Part shown: piece after piece, positions 37,168 through 46,302 of the stretch
How the letters are laid out: each line of letters starts with the position of its first letter
Position numbering within the stretch: position 1 is the first letter of the stretch
NCBI GenBank assembly: GCA_022823185.1
Contig: JAJDXQ010000032.1
Coordinates: 1 to 64,000, forward strand
Reading direction: 5' to 3'
Length of the DNA stretch: 64,000 bases
DNA from: Caldilineaceae bacterium
GTDB lineage: Bacteria; Chloroflexota; Anaerolineae; Caldilineales; Caldilineaceae
Position numbers and translations under genes: made by a program
Notes under the pieces: model-generated
Databases searched by the model: none
What the model was told of the DNA's origin: nothing
Seen by the model: only the letters and a program-made list of their open reading frames with translations

Positions 37168-37607
37168 CAGGATATCACCCCCTGGTCAGGCGCATGATCC
37201 ACGAAAATATGCACGAAAGGTGTAGACCTTGCAAGCGCTTCCCCTAAGACGACAGGCGAAAAAGTCTGAACTTGCAGGTTGTCCTTCAAATCTCTCCTGC
37301 GGCAGAGCAGATCAGTTATCAGACTATCATCGGGGAAGACGACCTGCTTCAACGCGTCAAGAATCGGTTTCGGAATGTAGTCTACGTCGAGACGGTCCTC
37401 ATCGTAAACATAGGAAATCGTCACCATGAGCGGCCCGGCATCGAACGGCGCCCCGGTCCATTCTCTCTTTGCGGCGTTTTTGACTTCCTGCCTCCACTCT
37501 CGCAATAGCAGTGATGTCGCTAAACTGGTGAATCTTTGGGCGTTCAACACGAGGATCTTCACATTCCTCGAAATGTTCAACCAGTGAATGACCCTCTTGT
37601 CCGCCAT
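37167..37607 (-). CDS. RusA-like Holliday junction resolvase family protein
   Basis: A 146-residue protein with the RusA catalytic region intact: RLDVDYIPKPILDALKQVVF then PDDSLITDL. Asp74, Asp76, Lys80 and Asp93/94 match the metal-binding and catalytic positions of RusA. RusA-type enzymes resolve four-way DNA junctions and are mostly phage- or prophage-borne. ATG 37607 is preferred over an upstream in-frame start at 37640 because AAGGGGGG lies about five bases before it. It is the first gene of a two-gene operon with the PD-(D/E)XK-HEPN protein and is divergent from hisS. No other phage genes are nearby, so a role with its partner seems more likely than prophage recombination. Confidence 0.75.
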   Translation of the reverse strand: MADKRVIHWLNISRNVKILVLNAQRFTSLATSLLLREWRQEVKNAAKREWTGAPFDAGPLMVTISYVYDEDRLDVDYIPKPILDALKQVVFPDDSLITDLLCRRRDLKDNLQVQTFSPVVLGEALARSTPFVHIFVDHAPDQGVIS

Positions 37608-37881
37608 GAGTCCCCCCTTGTCTGTTGAAAGGACTCTCAATCGTATCAGATCGTCTCTCTTGCGTCATCCTACCCATCTTTCGATTCCATTCAGATGCAA
37701 TTGCTCTGACCGCTCCGCCGGGCTTTGTCCGGTCATAACGTCTGGCGCGCGTCATACCAATGCCGGCAGGAAGATCTTCCCCTCCCCCATTTCTTTCTCT
37801 CCCTCCGTCTCTTCGTGTAAGATGCTGCTACACGCGCTGCCAGCGCATACATTTGCGCGCTTTCCAACAGGAGAATCTTCT

Positions 37882-39249
37882 GTGGCCCGATTTCAAACCA
37901 AACCGATCAGCGGCGCACGCGATTTTCTGCCGCTGGACGTGCTGCGCCGCCAATATGTCATCGACGTAATCGAACGCGTCTACCAGAGCTACGGATTCGA
38001 GCCGCTCGACACGCCCGTAATGGAACGCCTTGACACGCTGCTCGGCAAGTACGGTGAAGAGGGCGACCAGCTCATCTTCCGCGTCGCCAAGCGCGGCGCC
38101 AAGCTGCAACGCGCGCTCGCACAGGCCCCAACCCAGGATGAAATCGCCGACGCCGGCCTGCGCTACGACCTGACCGTGCCGCTCGCCCGCATCGTCGCCG
38201 AGTACAGCAACCAGCTCCCCCGTTACTTCAAGCGCTACCATATCGCGCCCGTCTACCGCGCCGACCGCCCCGCCAAGGGCCGTTTCCGCGAGTTCTACCA
38301 GTGCGACCTGGACGTCGTCGGCTCCTCCAGCCAGCTTGTCGAAGCCGAGGTCCTCAACGCCGGCGCGCAGGTCTTGCAGGAGTTGGGCTTCCGCGGGCGC
38401 GATGCGTCCGGCTTTCTGCTGCGCGTCAACCACCGCGGCGTCCTGCGCGGCCTGATGGAGGTGACCGGCGTGCCCCCGGAACTGGAGTCGGACGCGCTGG
38501 TCGCCGTCGACAAGCTGGATAAGATCGGCCTGGACGGCGTGGAAAAAGAGCTGCGCGCGCGCGGAATCGACCAGACGGCCGCGACAGCCCTGCTGGATCT
38601 GATGGCTGCCGCCCCGGACGACACCGACGCCGCGCTCTGCTGGCTGGAGCAGAAACTCGCCGGATCAGCCGACGGCGCACAGGCCCTGTCAGAACTGAAA
38701 GATGTCGTGTCGCTGACGTCGTCAGGTCCGGCTGGCTGCCACATTCGCATCGACCCATACCTGGCGCGCGGCCTCAGCTACTACACCGGGCCCATCTACG
38801 AAATCGAGTTCCCCACATTGAGCGGTTCCGGCGGCGCCGGCGGACGTTACGACAACCTGATCGGCATGTTCAGCAACCGCTCGATTCCCGCCTGCGGCTT
38901 CAGCCTGGGCCTGGAACGCATCCTCCTGATCATGGAGGAGCGCGGCCTCTTCCCCCAGAAGTTGGCCGGACAACCCCAGGTTCTGGTCACCAATTTCGAC
39001 CGCGATACGCTGGCGGCAAACGTCGCGCTGGCTCAAACGCTGCGCCAGGCCGGCCTGCGCGTCGACCACTACCCGGACCTGGACAACCTGGGCCGGCAGT
39101 TCAGATATGGCGAAGAGCGCAACATCCCAATTGCCCTCCTGTTAGGCGGGGACGAGTTGGCCGCCGGCACCGTCACCGTCAAAGACTTGACCAGCGGCGA
39201 GCAGCAGTCTGTGGCGCAAGCGGATGTGGCCGACCGCCTCCTTGCATGA
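37882..39249 (+). CDS. hisS: Histidine-tRNA ligase
   Basis: A class II aminoacyl-tRNA synthetase of 455 residues that charges tRNA-His. Motif 2 is GRFREFYQCDLDVVG, the histidine-binding loops are LTVPLARIVAEY and LARGLSYYTGPIYEIEF, and motif 3 is ACGFSLGLERIL. The anticodon-binding domain is at the C-terminus (VLVTNFDRDTLAANVALAQT). The GTG at 37882 is chosen because AGGAG lies eight bases upstream and family sequences start with a similar FQTKPISGARDFLP; the frame is open further upstream. The gene is complete and stands alone, with a core function that marks the right edge of the island to its left. Confidence 0.93.
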   Translation: MARFQTKPISGARDFLPLDVLRRQYVIDVIERVYQSYGFEPLDTPVMERLDTLLGKYGEEGDQLIFRVAKRGAKLQRALAQAPTQDEIADAGLRYDLTVPLARIVAEYSNQLPRYFKRYHIAPVYRADRPAKGRFREFYQCDLDVVGSSSQLVEAEVLNAGAQVLQELGFRGRDASGFLLRVNHRGVLRGLMEVTGVPPELESDALVAVDKLDKIGLDGVEKELRARGIDQTAATALLDLMAAAPDDTDAALCWLEQKLAGSADGAQALSELKDVVSLTSSGPAGCHIRIDPYLARGLSYYTGPIYEIEFPTLSGSGGAGGRYDNLIGMFSNRSIPACGFSLGLERILLIMEERGLFPQKLAGQPQVLVTNFDRDTLAANVALAQTLRQAGLRVDHYPDLDNLGRQFRYGEERNIPIALLLGGDELAAGTVTVKDLTSGEQQSVAQADVADRLLA

Positions 39250-39280
39250 CGCCAACGAGGTTGACATAGGCGCCCGGAAA

Positions 39281-39311
39281 TTACCTTATTTTGCAAGTTG
39301 TAAGATATAAT
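39281..39311 (+). promoter_or_regulatory. Promoter candidate for the methylated-compound operon
   Basis: A perfect -10 TATAAT at 39306-39311 within AAGATATAAT, about 90 bp before ATG 39398. The best -35 (TTACCT, 39281-39286) is weak at 19 bp spacing. A TTGACA at 39261 is too distant to pair with it. Confidence 0.4.
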
Positions 39312-39397
39312 CGAACAATCGCCGCAGAACAGCATATTCCTCACCTTTTGCGGATCCGCAGTTGCCAATTTCCATATATCTCCTTGAGGAGGAACCC

Positions 39398-40714
39398 ATG
39401 AAGCAATCAGTCTTTAGTCGACGTCAATTTCTGCAACTGTCAGCCGGCGTGACCGCCACTTCGTTCCTGGCGGCCTGTGTGGCCCCGGTCGCGCCCGCAG
39501 CCGATACCGGTGACGCGGGAATGGCGACAACGACCATCGACGTCTGGGCCTATCCCCGCACCGAAAACGACGGGGACATCGTCTATGCCCCTCTGAATGA
39601 GGGCTTCCATGCTGCCCATCCGGACATCATGGCGGAGGTCGAAGTACAGCCCTGGGGTGGGCGCCGCGAGAAACTCTACGCCGCCGCCGCTGCCGGAGAG
39701 GCGCCTGACATCTGGGATGCAACCACAGATACGGTGCCGGCCTATATCACCAAAGGCGTGATCCTTGGCCTGGACGACCTTCTGTCCGCCGAAGATCTGG
39801 CCGACTACAGCCCCGCTGAAATCGATGCGGCCAGCCTGGACGGCGTCCTCTACATGCCGTTGTTCGAGGCGGAAGTGAATGGCATCGCTTACAACGGCGG
39901 CCTGCTCTCCGAACTGGGCTATGACCCGGCCACCGCGGCTTTCGGGACATGGGACGAGCTGTACGCCCTGGCCGAAAGGGCCGCAGAAAGAAACTGGTAC
40001 CTGGAAAACCTCAGCACCTTCAATTGGGGTGAATTCCTGGTTACTGTGCATGAAGCAGGCGGTCAGGTGTATGCCGACGACCGCACCACCTCAAATTTCC
40101 TCGAACAGCCCGTTATCGATGCCCTCACCCGCTGGGTCACAGAGTACAACAATGGCTGGGTCCCGCTGGAATACGCCATCGGCAGCGTCGATGAACAGGG
40201 CGGCCTCCCCGATTACTGGTTGTCCCTGGAGCAGGTGACAGGACGCAGAGAAGATGCAGCCTGCATTCAGGACGTTGAAGCAAACCCGGAGCTGGAGTAC
40301 GTGATCGGCCACCCGCGCAGCATTGACAGCTCTGTTACCGCCGTCTCCGGCATTGTATCGGGGCAGGGATGGGCCATCACCAGTCAAAGCGACGCGGTTG
40401 ATGCCGCTGTAACCTGGGTTAAGTACATGCTTAAACCGGAACAGGTCGGGACGCGCGCCAATCTGGCAGGCACCACCCCTGTCGGCAACCAAGCCAAGGG
40501 ATTCTGGAATCCTGCTCCCTGCACATCCGAGTACGTTGACCGTTTCGGACCGCTGCTGTTTGCCGGTGTCGACACCAATACCCTCTGGCAGGAGAGCAAG
40601 GTTGTCGCCGGACCGCAATTCCAGGCCGCCATTCTTGGTCAGGCCACCGTGGAAGAAGCGTTGGAGACGATCAAGACGGAGATCGATGCGCTTCTGTTGG
40701 AACAATACGGCTAG
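39398..40714 (+). CDS. Carbohydrate-type ABC transporter substrate-binding lipoprotein (family 1)
   Basis: A 438-residue extracellular receptor exported by the Tat pathway and lipidated. The N-terminus has SRRQFLQLSAG (twin arginine) and the lipobox LAAC. The mature part has the family-1 solute-binding pattern (TTIDVWAYPRTENDGD, AAAGEAPDIWDATTDTVPAY, FEAEVNGIAYNGGLLSELGY). The start is fixed by GAGGAGG nine bases before ATG 39398. The ligand is unknown: the fold suggests a sugar, but the downstream demethylation enzymes suggest a methylated compound. A strong terminator-like hairpin lies between this gene and the first permease, which would make the receptor more abundant than the channel. 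Confidence 0.88.
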   Translation: MKQSVFSRRQFLQLSAGVTATSFLAACVAPVAPAADTGDAGMATTTIDVWAYPRTENDGDIVYAPLNEGFHAAHPDIMAEVEVQPWGGRREKLYAAAAAGEAPDIWDATTDTVPAYITKGVILGLDDLLSAEDLADYSPAEIDAASLDGVLYMPLFEAEVNGIAYNGGLLSELGYDPATAAFGTWDELYALAERAAERNWYLENLSTFNWGEFLVTVHEAGGQVYADDRTTSNFLEQPVIDALTRWVTEYNNGWVPLEYAIGSVDEQGGLPDYWLSLEQVTGRREDAACIQDVEANPELEYVIGHPRSIDSSVTAVSGIVSGQGWAITSQSDAVDAAVTWVKYMLKPEQVGTRANLAGTTPVGNQAKGFWNPAPCTSEYVDRFGPLLFAGVDTNTLWQESKVVAGPQFQAAILGQATVEEALETIKTEIDALLLEQYG

Positions 40715-40750
40715 CGGAGCCATCTCCGCCGCTGTAGGCAAAACATAGAT

Positions 40751-40805
40751 CGCAGAGTTGCCGAGAAGCAGGGTAGCGCCCCTCTCAGCAACTCTGCGGT
40801 TTTTG
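40751..40805 (+). terminator. Rho-independent terminator/attenuator between receptor and permease genes
   Basis: CGCAGAGTTGC (40751-40761) and GCAACTCTGCG (40788-40798) form a perfect 11-bp stem; the loop side can extend it with GAGA/TCTC. It is followed by GTTTTTG. The next gene starts 22 bp on and seems to have no other promoter, so partial read-through is expected. Confidence 0.75.
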
Positions 40806-40826
40806 TTCGCAATGGAGAAACAGATC

Positions 40827-41744
40827 ATGGCCGCTGCGAGCCCATCCCAGCGCGCAACCTCCCAATTCCTCAGACGACTGCGGCGTTCCCTGCCCTGGTA
40901 TCCCTTCATCATCATCAACGCCGTCATCTTCGTCATTTTCAATCTCGTCCCCTGGATCTCGATGTTCCGTTACAGCGTCCTGAAGACTGATCTGCTTTCG
41001 ACGCGTGAATTCGTGGGGATCGAGCACTTTGTGACCATGCTGTCCGATGCCAAGCTCCACAAGGCCATGCTCAACACAGTCTGGTTTACAGTTATGTATA
41101 TCCCGCTGTTGGTGGCGGTTTCACTTGGCGTTGCCGTGCTGGTAAACCGGCCGCTGCGCGGCATGAAAACGTTTCGCGCCCTCTACTTTCTTCCCAACAT
41201 CACGTCGGTCGCGGTTCTTGCCCTCATCTTTCGCCGTTTCCTGTCCCCGCGCCCCGATGGCCCCATCAACTTCCTCATCGGCCTTGTCGGCATCCCGCCG
41301 CAAAGATGGCTGATCGATGTGAATCAGGCCATGCCCAGCATTGTCGGAATCAGCTTGTGGGAGGCGTTTGGCTACTTCATGGTCATCTGGCTGGCCGGGC
41401 TGCAGGCCATCCCCAGTGAACTCTATGATGCCGCCAAAGTGGACGGCGCCAACGGATGGCGCCTTCACCGCTACGTCACCATTCCACTGCTGCGACCAAC
41501 CGCAGCCTTTATCATCGTCATCGCCACCATCGGCGCACTGCAGGTCTTCGGATCAATTTTCATCTTGACGGGCGGCGGACCGGTCAACGCGACGACGACA
41601 GTTGTCTACCAAATCTACAGCGAAGCCTTCAACTTTGGCCGCTTCGGTTACGCCTCCGCCCTCTCGATCCTCTTCTTTGCCATCATCCTGATCGTGGCGT
41701 TGATTCAGTCCCGGTACCTGCGTTTTGGGGAAGACGTGTATTAA
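40827..41744 (+). CDS. Carbohydrate-type ABC transporter permease (MalF-like)
   Basis: A polytopic permease of 305 residues, with six helices expected. The cytoplasmic ATPase-contact loop EAA motif is LYDAAKVDGANGWRLHRYVT. The N-terminal helix is WYPFIIINAVIFVIFNLVPW, and the C-terminal hydrophobic segment is ALSILFFAIILIVALIQ. ATG 40827 is preferred over 40812 because GGAGAA lies eight bases before it. No ATPase gene is present in the operon, so a shared MsmK/UgpC-type ATPase elsewhere in the genome is likely. Confidence 0.88.
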   Translation: MAAASPSQRATSQFLRRLRRSLPWYPFIIINAVIFVIFNLVPWISMFRYSVLKTDLLSTREFVGIEHFVTMLSDAKLHKAMLNTVWFTVMYIPLLVAVSLGVAVLVNRPLRGMKTFRALYFLPNITSVAVLALIFRRFLSPRPDGPINFLIGLVGIPPQRWLIDVNQAMPSIVGISLWEAFGYFMVIWLAGLQAIPSELYDAAKVDGANGWRLHRYVTIPLLRPTAAFIIVIATIGALQVFGSIFILTGGGPVNATTTVVYQIYSEAFNFGRFGYASALSILFFAIILIVALIQSRYLRFGEDVY

Positions 41745-41845
41745 CTGATCTGTAAGGAGAATCGCCGGTCATCTGGGACTGCCCTTGTCGGCAAGGATCG
41801 GCGCCTGTCCCGCTAGCCTGGCACAACTGCTTTGGAGCTATCCAG

Positions 41846-42700
41846 ATGTCTGTTTCCGAAACCAGCGGCGCATCGGTCGAAAAACCCAACCCGGTTCGCG
41901 AGACGATCATCTACATATTGATGGCAGCGGTCGCGATCACAACCGTCGGGCCGTTTCTGATCATGCTGTCGGTATCTCTCACCCAGGACATCCGCTTCAT
42001 CACCTTCCCCATCGAACTGATCCCTTCGCCGGTGACCCTGGAGAACTTCCAGACACTTTTTGCCAGAACTGACGCGCTGCGCTGGCTATTCAACAGCGTC
42101 TATGTCGCGGTCATCTCAACCCTGGGCGGCGTCATCACCTCAAGCATGGCCGGATTTGCCTTCGCCAGGGGCGATTTCTGGGGCAAGAACGTCATCTTTG
42201 TACTGTTCCTGGGCATTCTGATCATGCCCGATACCGCTCTGATCGTGCCCCAATTTGTCGTTCTCTCGCAGCTGGGGCTCGTCAACACCTATACAGCCCT
42301 GATCGGACCCTGGTTTGCATCAATCTTCGGCACCTTCCTGCTGCGCCAGGCCTACTTGAGCATTCCCCGCGACTATGACGATGCCGCCACCATCGATGGC
42401 GCCAATCTCTGGCAAAGCTGGTGGCAGGTGCTGATGCCGCAGGTCGTGCCCGCAATGGCGACGCTGGCCGTCCTCCGCTTTATGGGCAACTGGAACTCCT
42501 TCTTCTATCCCATGATCGTCACATCCCAATCCGATATGCGCACGCTGACTGTCGGTCTGGGCACTGTGGCGCGATCCGGCGGCGACGCAGGTTTGGACAT
42601 GGCCGGCGCAGTGATCGGTTTTCTCCCGACGCTGCTCGTTTTCGTCCTCATGCAGCGCTATATCATCCGCGGCATCTCACTCAGCGGCGTGAAAGGCTAA
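41846..42700 (+). CDS. Carbohydrate-type ABC transporter permease (MalG-like)
   Basis: The second permease, 284 residues, with a hydrophobic N-terminal helix (IIYILMAAVAITTVGPFLIM) and the EAA loop RDYDDAATIDGANLWQSWWQ. GGAG lies nine bases before ATG 41846. It follows the MalF-like gene by about 100 bp and precedes the hydroxyacid dehydrogenase by nine bases. Confidence 0.88.
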   Translation: MSVSETSGASVEKPNPVRETIIYILMAAVAITTVGPFLIMLSVSLTQDIRFITFPIELIPSPVTLENFQTLFARTDALRWLFNSVYVAVISTLGGVITSSMAGFAFARGDFWGKNVIFVLFLGILIMPDTALIVPQFVVLSQLGLVNTYTALIGPWFASIFGTFLLRQAYLSIPRDYDDAATIDGANLWQSWWQVLMPQVVPAMATLAVLRFMGNWNSFFYPMIVTSQSDMRTLTVGLGTVARSGGDAGLDMAGAVIGFLPTLLVFVLMQRYIIRGISLSGVKG

Positions 42701-42709
42701 GACATTCGC

Positions 42710-43717
42710 ATGGCGCAAGAACGCAAGATCCTCTATCTGCCCCCGGTTGGCCTCTCCGAAGATATTCTCTCCCCTGAGGCTGTCTCCATCCTGGAGAGCC
42801 TCGGCGCGGTAATCTGGAACGAGCTCGACCGCAACTACACCAGCGATGAACTGCTTGAATTGATCCCCGGCGCCGCAGCAGTCGTCACCTCCTGGGGATC
42901 GCCGCCGATCACCGAGGAACACGTTGCCGCCGCCGAAGACCTGCAGATCGTCGGCCACGCCGCCGGCTCGGTCAAGACCCGCCTCGCCCCCGCCGGCCAC
43001 GAACGCGGCATCGTCCTCCTCAGCGCCGCCGACGTGATCGCCGAGTCCGTCGCCGAATACACCCTCTGGGCCATGCTCAGCGGCCAGCGCAATCTCTTCC
43101 CCTACGAGCGCACCATGAAGGTTGAACGCGGCTGGAAACCTGCCGCCAACTGGCCCGGTCACTCCCTTTACGCCAAAAAAGTGGGAATCGTCTCCGCCAG
43201 CATGGTCGGCCGCCGCGTGATCGGACTGTTAAAACCCTTTGCCTGCGACATGTCCGTCTACGACCCCTACCTGACAGCAGAGGACGCCCAGCAGCTCGAT
43301 GTACGCAGCGTCTCACTGGAAGAAATCTTTGCCGACTCTGATATTATCTCGGTGCACGCGCCGATCACACCCGAAACAAGGAAAATGATCACCGGCGCCC
43401 ACTTCCAGTCGATTCGCGACGCCGCGCTCTTCATCCACACCGCCCGCACATGGGTGCTCGACCAGGACGCCCTTCTTGCCGAGTTGCAAAAGAACCGTTT
43501 CAACGCCTACATTGATGTTTTCGAGCCGGAGCCCTTGCCCGCCGACCATCCCATCCGCGATCTCGACAACGTCTTCATCTCCCCTCACGTCTCCGGCCAT
43601 ACCGTCGAGAACCGCATGCGCCTGGTCGAGGAGATCGCGCGCGACATCCAACGCTTCTTCAACAATGAACCATTGCGACTGGCCGTTCCGTATGAGAAAC
43701 TCAAAATCATGGCCTGA
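42710..43717 (+). CDS. D-2-hydroxyacid dehydrogenase-like protein with altered NAD-binding loop
   Basis: A 335-residue protein of the D-isomer 2-hydroxyacid dehydrogenase superfamily. The two-domain outline is clear: ITEEHVAAAEDLQIVGHAAG, a Rossmann segment, DSDIISVHAPITPETRKMI, YIDVFEPEPLPADHPIRDLD and NVFISPHVSGHT with the catalytic His. The dinucleotide loop reads VGIVSASMVGRRVIG where GxGxxG is expected, and the catalytic Arg region is TARTWVLDQDAL rather than the usual ARGxxVD. Related divergent members occur next to sugar ABC transporters in Chloroflexota. Activity with NAD is therefore uncertain. It is the fourth gene of the operon. Confidence 0.8.
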   Translation: MAQERKILYLPPVGLSEDILSPEAVSILESLGAVIWNELDRNYTSDELLELIPGAAAVVTSWGSPPITEEHVAAAEDLQIVGHAAGSVKTRLAPAGHERGIVLLSAADVIAESVAEYTLWAMLSGQRNLFPYERTMKVERGWKPAANWPGHSLYAKKVGIVSASMVGRRVIGLLKPFACDMSVYDPYLTAEDAQQLDVRSVSLEEIFADSDIISVHAPITPETRKMITGAHFQSIRDAALFIHTARTWVLDQDALLAELQKNRFNAYIDVFEPEPLPADHPIRDLDNVFISPHVSGHTVENRMRLVEEIARDIQRFFNNEPLRLAVPYEKLKIMA

Positions 43718-43771
43718 TGCCGGTTCGCAACGACAGGGATGGCAGGCCGGTCTCCGGAAAATGAGGGAACA

Positions 43772-46228
43772 ATGTTGCCCAAGCATGCCCGGGCAGTGAT
43801 CATCGGCGCTGGAATCGCCGGCTGCAGCGTGGCATACCACCTGACGAAACTCGGATGGCGCGATATCGTCGTCGTCGATCAAGGCCCGCTCTTCGAGACC
43901 GGCGGCTCGACGTCGCACGCGCCGGGTCTCGTCTTCCAGCTCAACGCCTCCAGGACGATGACCGGGTTCGCACGCTATACCGTCGATCTCTGGGGCCAGA
44001 TGGAGCTCGGCGGCCAACCATGCTCCCGCCCTGTCGGCAGCATGGAAGTCGCCTGGACGCCGGAGCGGCTCACCGACCTCAAACGCAAACACGGCTTCGG
44101 CCTCGCATGGGGCGTGGACTGCCACCTGCTCAGCCCCGACGAGACGCGCGCCCGCTTTCCCCTCCTCTCCGACCGCATTCTGGGCGCCCTTTACGTCCCC
44201 TCTGACATCCAAACCAAGGCGACCCGCTCAGCAGAGGCGATGGCGCGCGCGGCCGAACAGGGCGGCGCCCAGTTCTTCAGCGGCATCAAAGTGACCGGTT
44301 TCGGCGCCGCCGCCGGCCGCATCTCCGCCGTGCAGACCACCCATGGCGACATCCAGATCGACCTCGTCGTCGCCGCCACCGGCATCTGGGCGCCCAAGGT
44401 CGGCGGCATGGCTGGCGTGCCCATCCCCCTCTCGCCAATGCAACACCTCTACGCCGTCACTGACCCCATACCGGAACTGGCCGGCGCCGCCGAGGAGATT
44501 TCGCTCCCCCTTCTGCGCCACCAGGACAAGGCGATGTACTTCCGCCAGGTCGGAGAAAGCATCGGCATCGGCTCCTACCAACACGAACCCCTCCTGCTGG
44601 ACGCCGCCGACCTGCCAGACCAGGCCGTGAACGGCTTGCCCCCGGCGGAAAGGCCATTCCCCTCCGCCCACTTTGAGGCCGCCATGGCCGCAACGGGTGA
44701 ACTGATGCCCAGCCTCAAACGTGTGGGGCTGACACGCACGCTCAACGGAATCTTCTCCTTCACCAACGACGGCTTTCCCGTGCTCGGCGAATCCCCCCAC
44801 CTGCCCGGCTTCTGGTCCGCCCAGGCCGTCTGGATCACCCACGCAGGCGGCGTCGGCAAAGCGGTCGCCGAATGGATCGTTGAAGGGGAGCCCACAACCG
44901 ACCTGCACGAGTGCGACATCCGCCGCTTCCATCCCCACGCACTCAGCCGCCCCTACGTCCGCGCCCGCGCCGCCCAGCAGTACCGCGAGGTCTACGACAT
45001 CATCCACCCGCGCCAGCAGATGACCCACCCCCGCAACCTGCGACTCTCCCCATTCCATGCGCGCCAGCAGGAGTTGGGCGCCGTCTTCTTCGAGAACGCG
45101 GGATGGGAACGTCCCCAGTGGTACGAGGCCAACCTGGATTTGCTCAGTTCGCTGAAAGTACCCGGGGCAGACCGCAGCGGCTGGGCAGCGCAGGAATGGT
45201 CGCCTGCCGTCGCAGCCGAGCACGCCGCAACCCGCGAACGGGTGGCCCTGTTCGATCTGACACCCTTCGCCATCTTCGAGATGACCGGCCCCGCCGCGCT
45301 CGCCGCTCTGCAGCGTCTGGCAGCCAACGACATGGACAGACCGGTCGGAGCCATCACGTACACCGCCATGCTGACCCCCCGCGGCGGAATCAAATGCGAC
45401 CTGACCGTCACCCGCCTCGGTGAGGAGCGCTTCATGATCGTAACCGGCGGCGGCATGGGCCTCCACGATCTGGGCTGGATGGAGAGCCATCTTCCCCGCG
45501 ACGGCTCGGTCGCCCTGGCCGACATTTCGGCCGCATTGTGCTGCATCGGCCTGTGGGGGCCGCGCGCCCGCGACCTGCTCAGCCGCGTCTGCGAAGACGA
45601 CGTGAGCGACGCGGCCTTCCCCTACCTCACCGCCCAGCGAATTACGATTGCCGAGGTTCCCGCGCTGGCCCTGCGTATCTCTTACGCCGGCGAGCTCGGC
45701 TGGGAGCTTTACGCCCCGTTCGAACAGGGCCTGCGCCTGTGGGACATCCTCTGGCAGGCGGGCGAGCCGCTTGGCGTGATCGCGGCCGGCGGCGGCGCCT
45801 TCGATTCGCTGCGGCTCGAAAAGGGCTACCGCCTTTGGGGCCAGGACATCCACACCGAGTACAATCCCTACCAGGCTGGCATCGGTTTCGCCGTGCGCAT
45901 GGCCAAAGGCGATTTCATCGGCCGCGCTGCGCTGGCCAAAATCCGCGCCGAAAGAGCCAACCGCCAACTCTGCTGCATGACGCTTGACGACCCGGATGCC
46001 GTCGTCATGGGAAAAGAACCGATTCTGGACGGAGACCGCGTGATAGGCTACGTGACCAGCGCCAACTACGGCCACACCATCAGCCGCGGCATCGTCTACG
46101 GCTACCTGCCGGTCGACTGCGCCACAGAGGGAACCAGCGTCGACATCCTATATTTCGGCGAACGGCTTGCCGCTACGGTCGCAAAAGAGCCCCTCTACGA
46201 CCCGCGCGGCGCCAGGATGAAGGCATAG
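43772..46228 (+). CDS. Dimethylglycine/sarcosine dehydrogenase-like flavoprotein with GcvT domain
   Basis: An 818-residue enzyme of the dimethylglycine/sarcosine dehydrogenase family, which oxidatively removes an N-methyl group and passes the one-carbon unit to tetrahydrofolate. The N-terminal FAD motif is AVIIGAGIAGCSVAYHL. His49 in GSTSHAPGLV sits where these enzymes bind FAD covalently. An FAO_M-like connector (about residues 380-430) leads to a GcvT folate-binding domain (FDLTPFAIFEMTGPAAL, YAGELGWELYAPFEQGL) and its C-terminal barrel (YVTSANYGHTISRGIVYGYL). ATG 43772 has AGGGA just upstream. The exact amine cannot be read. It precedes a stand-alone GcvT/DmdA-like gene. Confidence 0.85.
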   Translation: MLPKHARAVIIGAGIAGCSVAYHLTKLGWRDIVVVDQGPLFETGGSTSHAPGLVFQLNASRTMTGFARYTVDLWGQMELGGQPCSRPVGSMEVAWTPERLTDLKRKHGFGLAWGVDCHLLSPDETRARFPLLSDRILGALYVPSDIQTKATRSAEAMARAAEQGGAQFFSGIKVTGFGAAAGRISAVQTTHGDIQIDLVVAATGIWAPKVGGMAGVPIPLSPMQHLYAVTDPIPELAGAAEEISLPLLRHQDKAMYFRQVGESIGIGSYQHEPLLLDAADLPDQAVNGLPPAERPFPSAHFEAAMAATGELMPSLKRVGLTRTLNGIFSFTNDGFPVLGESPHLPGFWSAQAVWITHAGGVGKAVAEWIVEGEPTTDLHECDIRRFHPHALSRPYVRARAAQQYREVYDIIHPRQQMTHPRNLRLSPFHARQQELGAVFFENAGWERPQWYEANLDLLSSLKVPGADRSGWAAQEWSPAVAAEHAATRERVALFDLTPFAIFEMTGPAALAALQRLAANDMDRPVGAITYTAMLTPRGGIKCDLTVTRLGEERFMIVTGGGMGLHDLGWMESHLPRDGSVALADISAALCCIGLWGPRARDLLSRVCEDDVSDAAFPYLTAQRITIAEVPALALRISYAGELGWELYAPFEQGLRLWDILWQAGEPLGVIAAGGGAFDSLRLEKGYRLWGQDIHTEYNPYQAGIGFAVRMAKGDFIGRAALAKIRAERANRQLCCMTLDDPDAVVMGKEPILDGDRVIGYVTSANYGHTISRGIVYGYLPVDCATEGTSVDILYFGERLAATVAKEPLYDPRGARMKA

Positions 46229-46302
46229 CAGACATCTGGCTGCGATCCACAAAGAGCTAGAAACTCAAAACTGAAAACTCAGAACAACCGGAGCTACTCC
46301 AA

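Noticed and set aside
37167..37607. Prophage remnant suggested by the RusA-like gene
   Set aside because: No integrase, terminase, portal, capsid or lysis gene lies nearby, and RusA is translationally coupled to a nuclease fusion instead.
39261..39311. TTGACA at 39261 paired with TATAAT at 39306 as a promoter
   Set aside because: The spacing of 39 bp is far outside the range used by sigma-70 polymerase.
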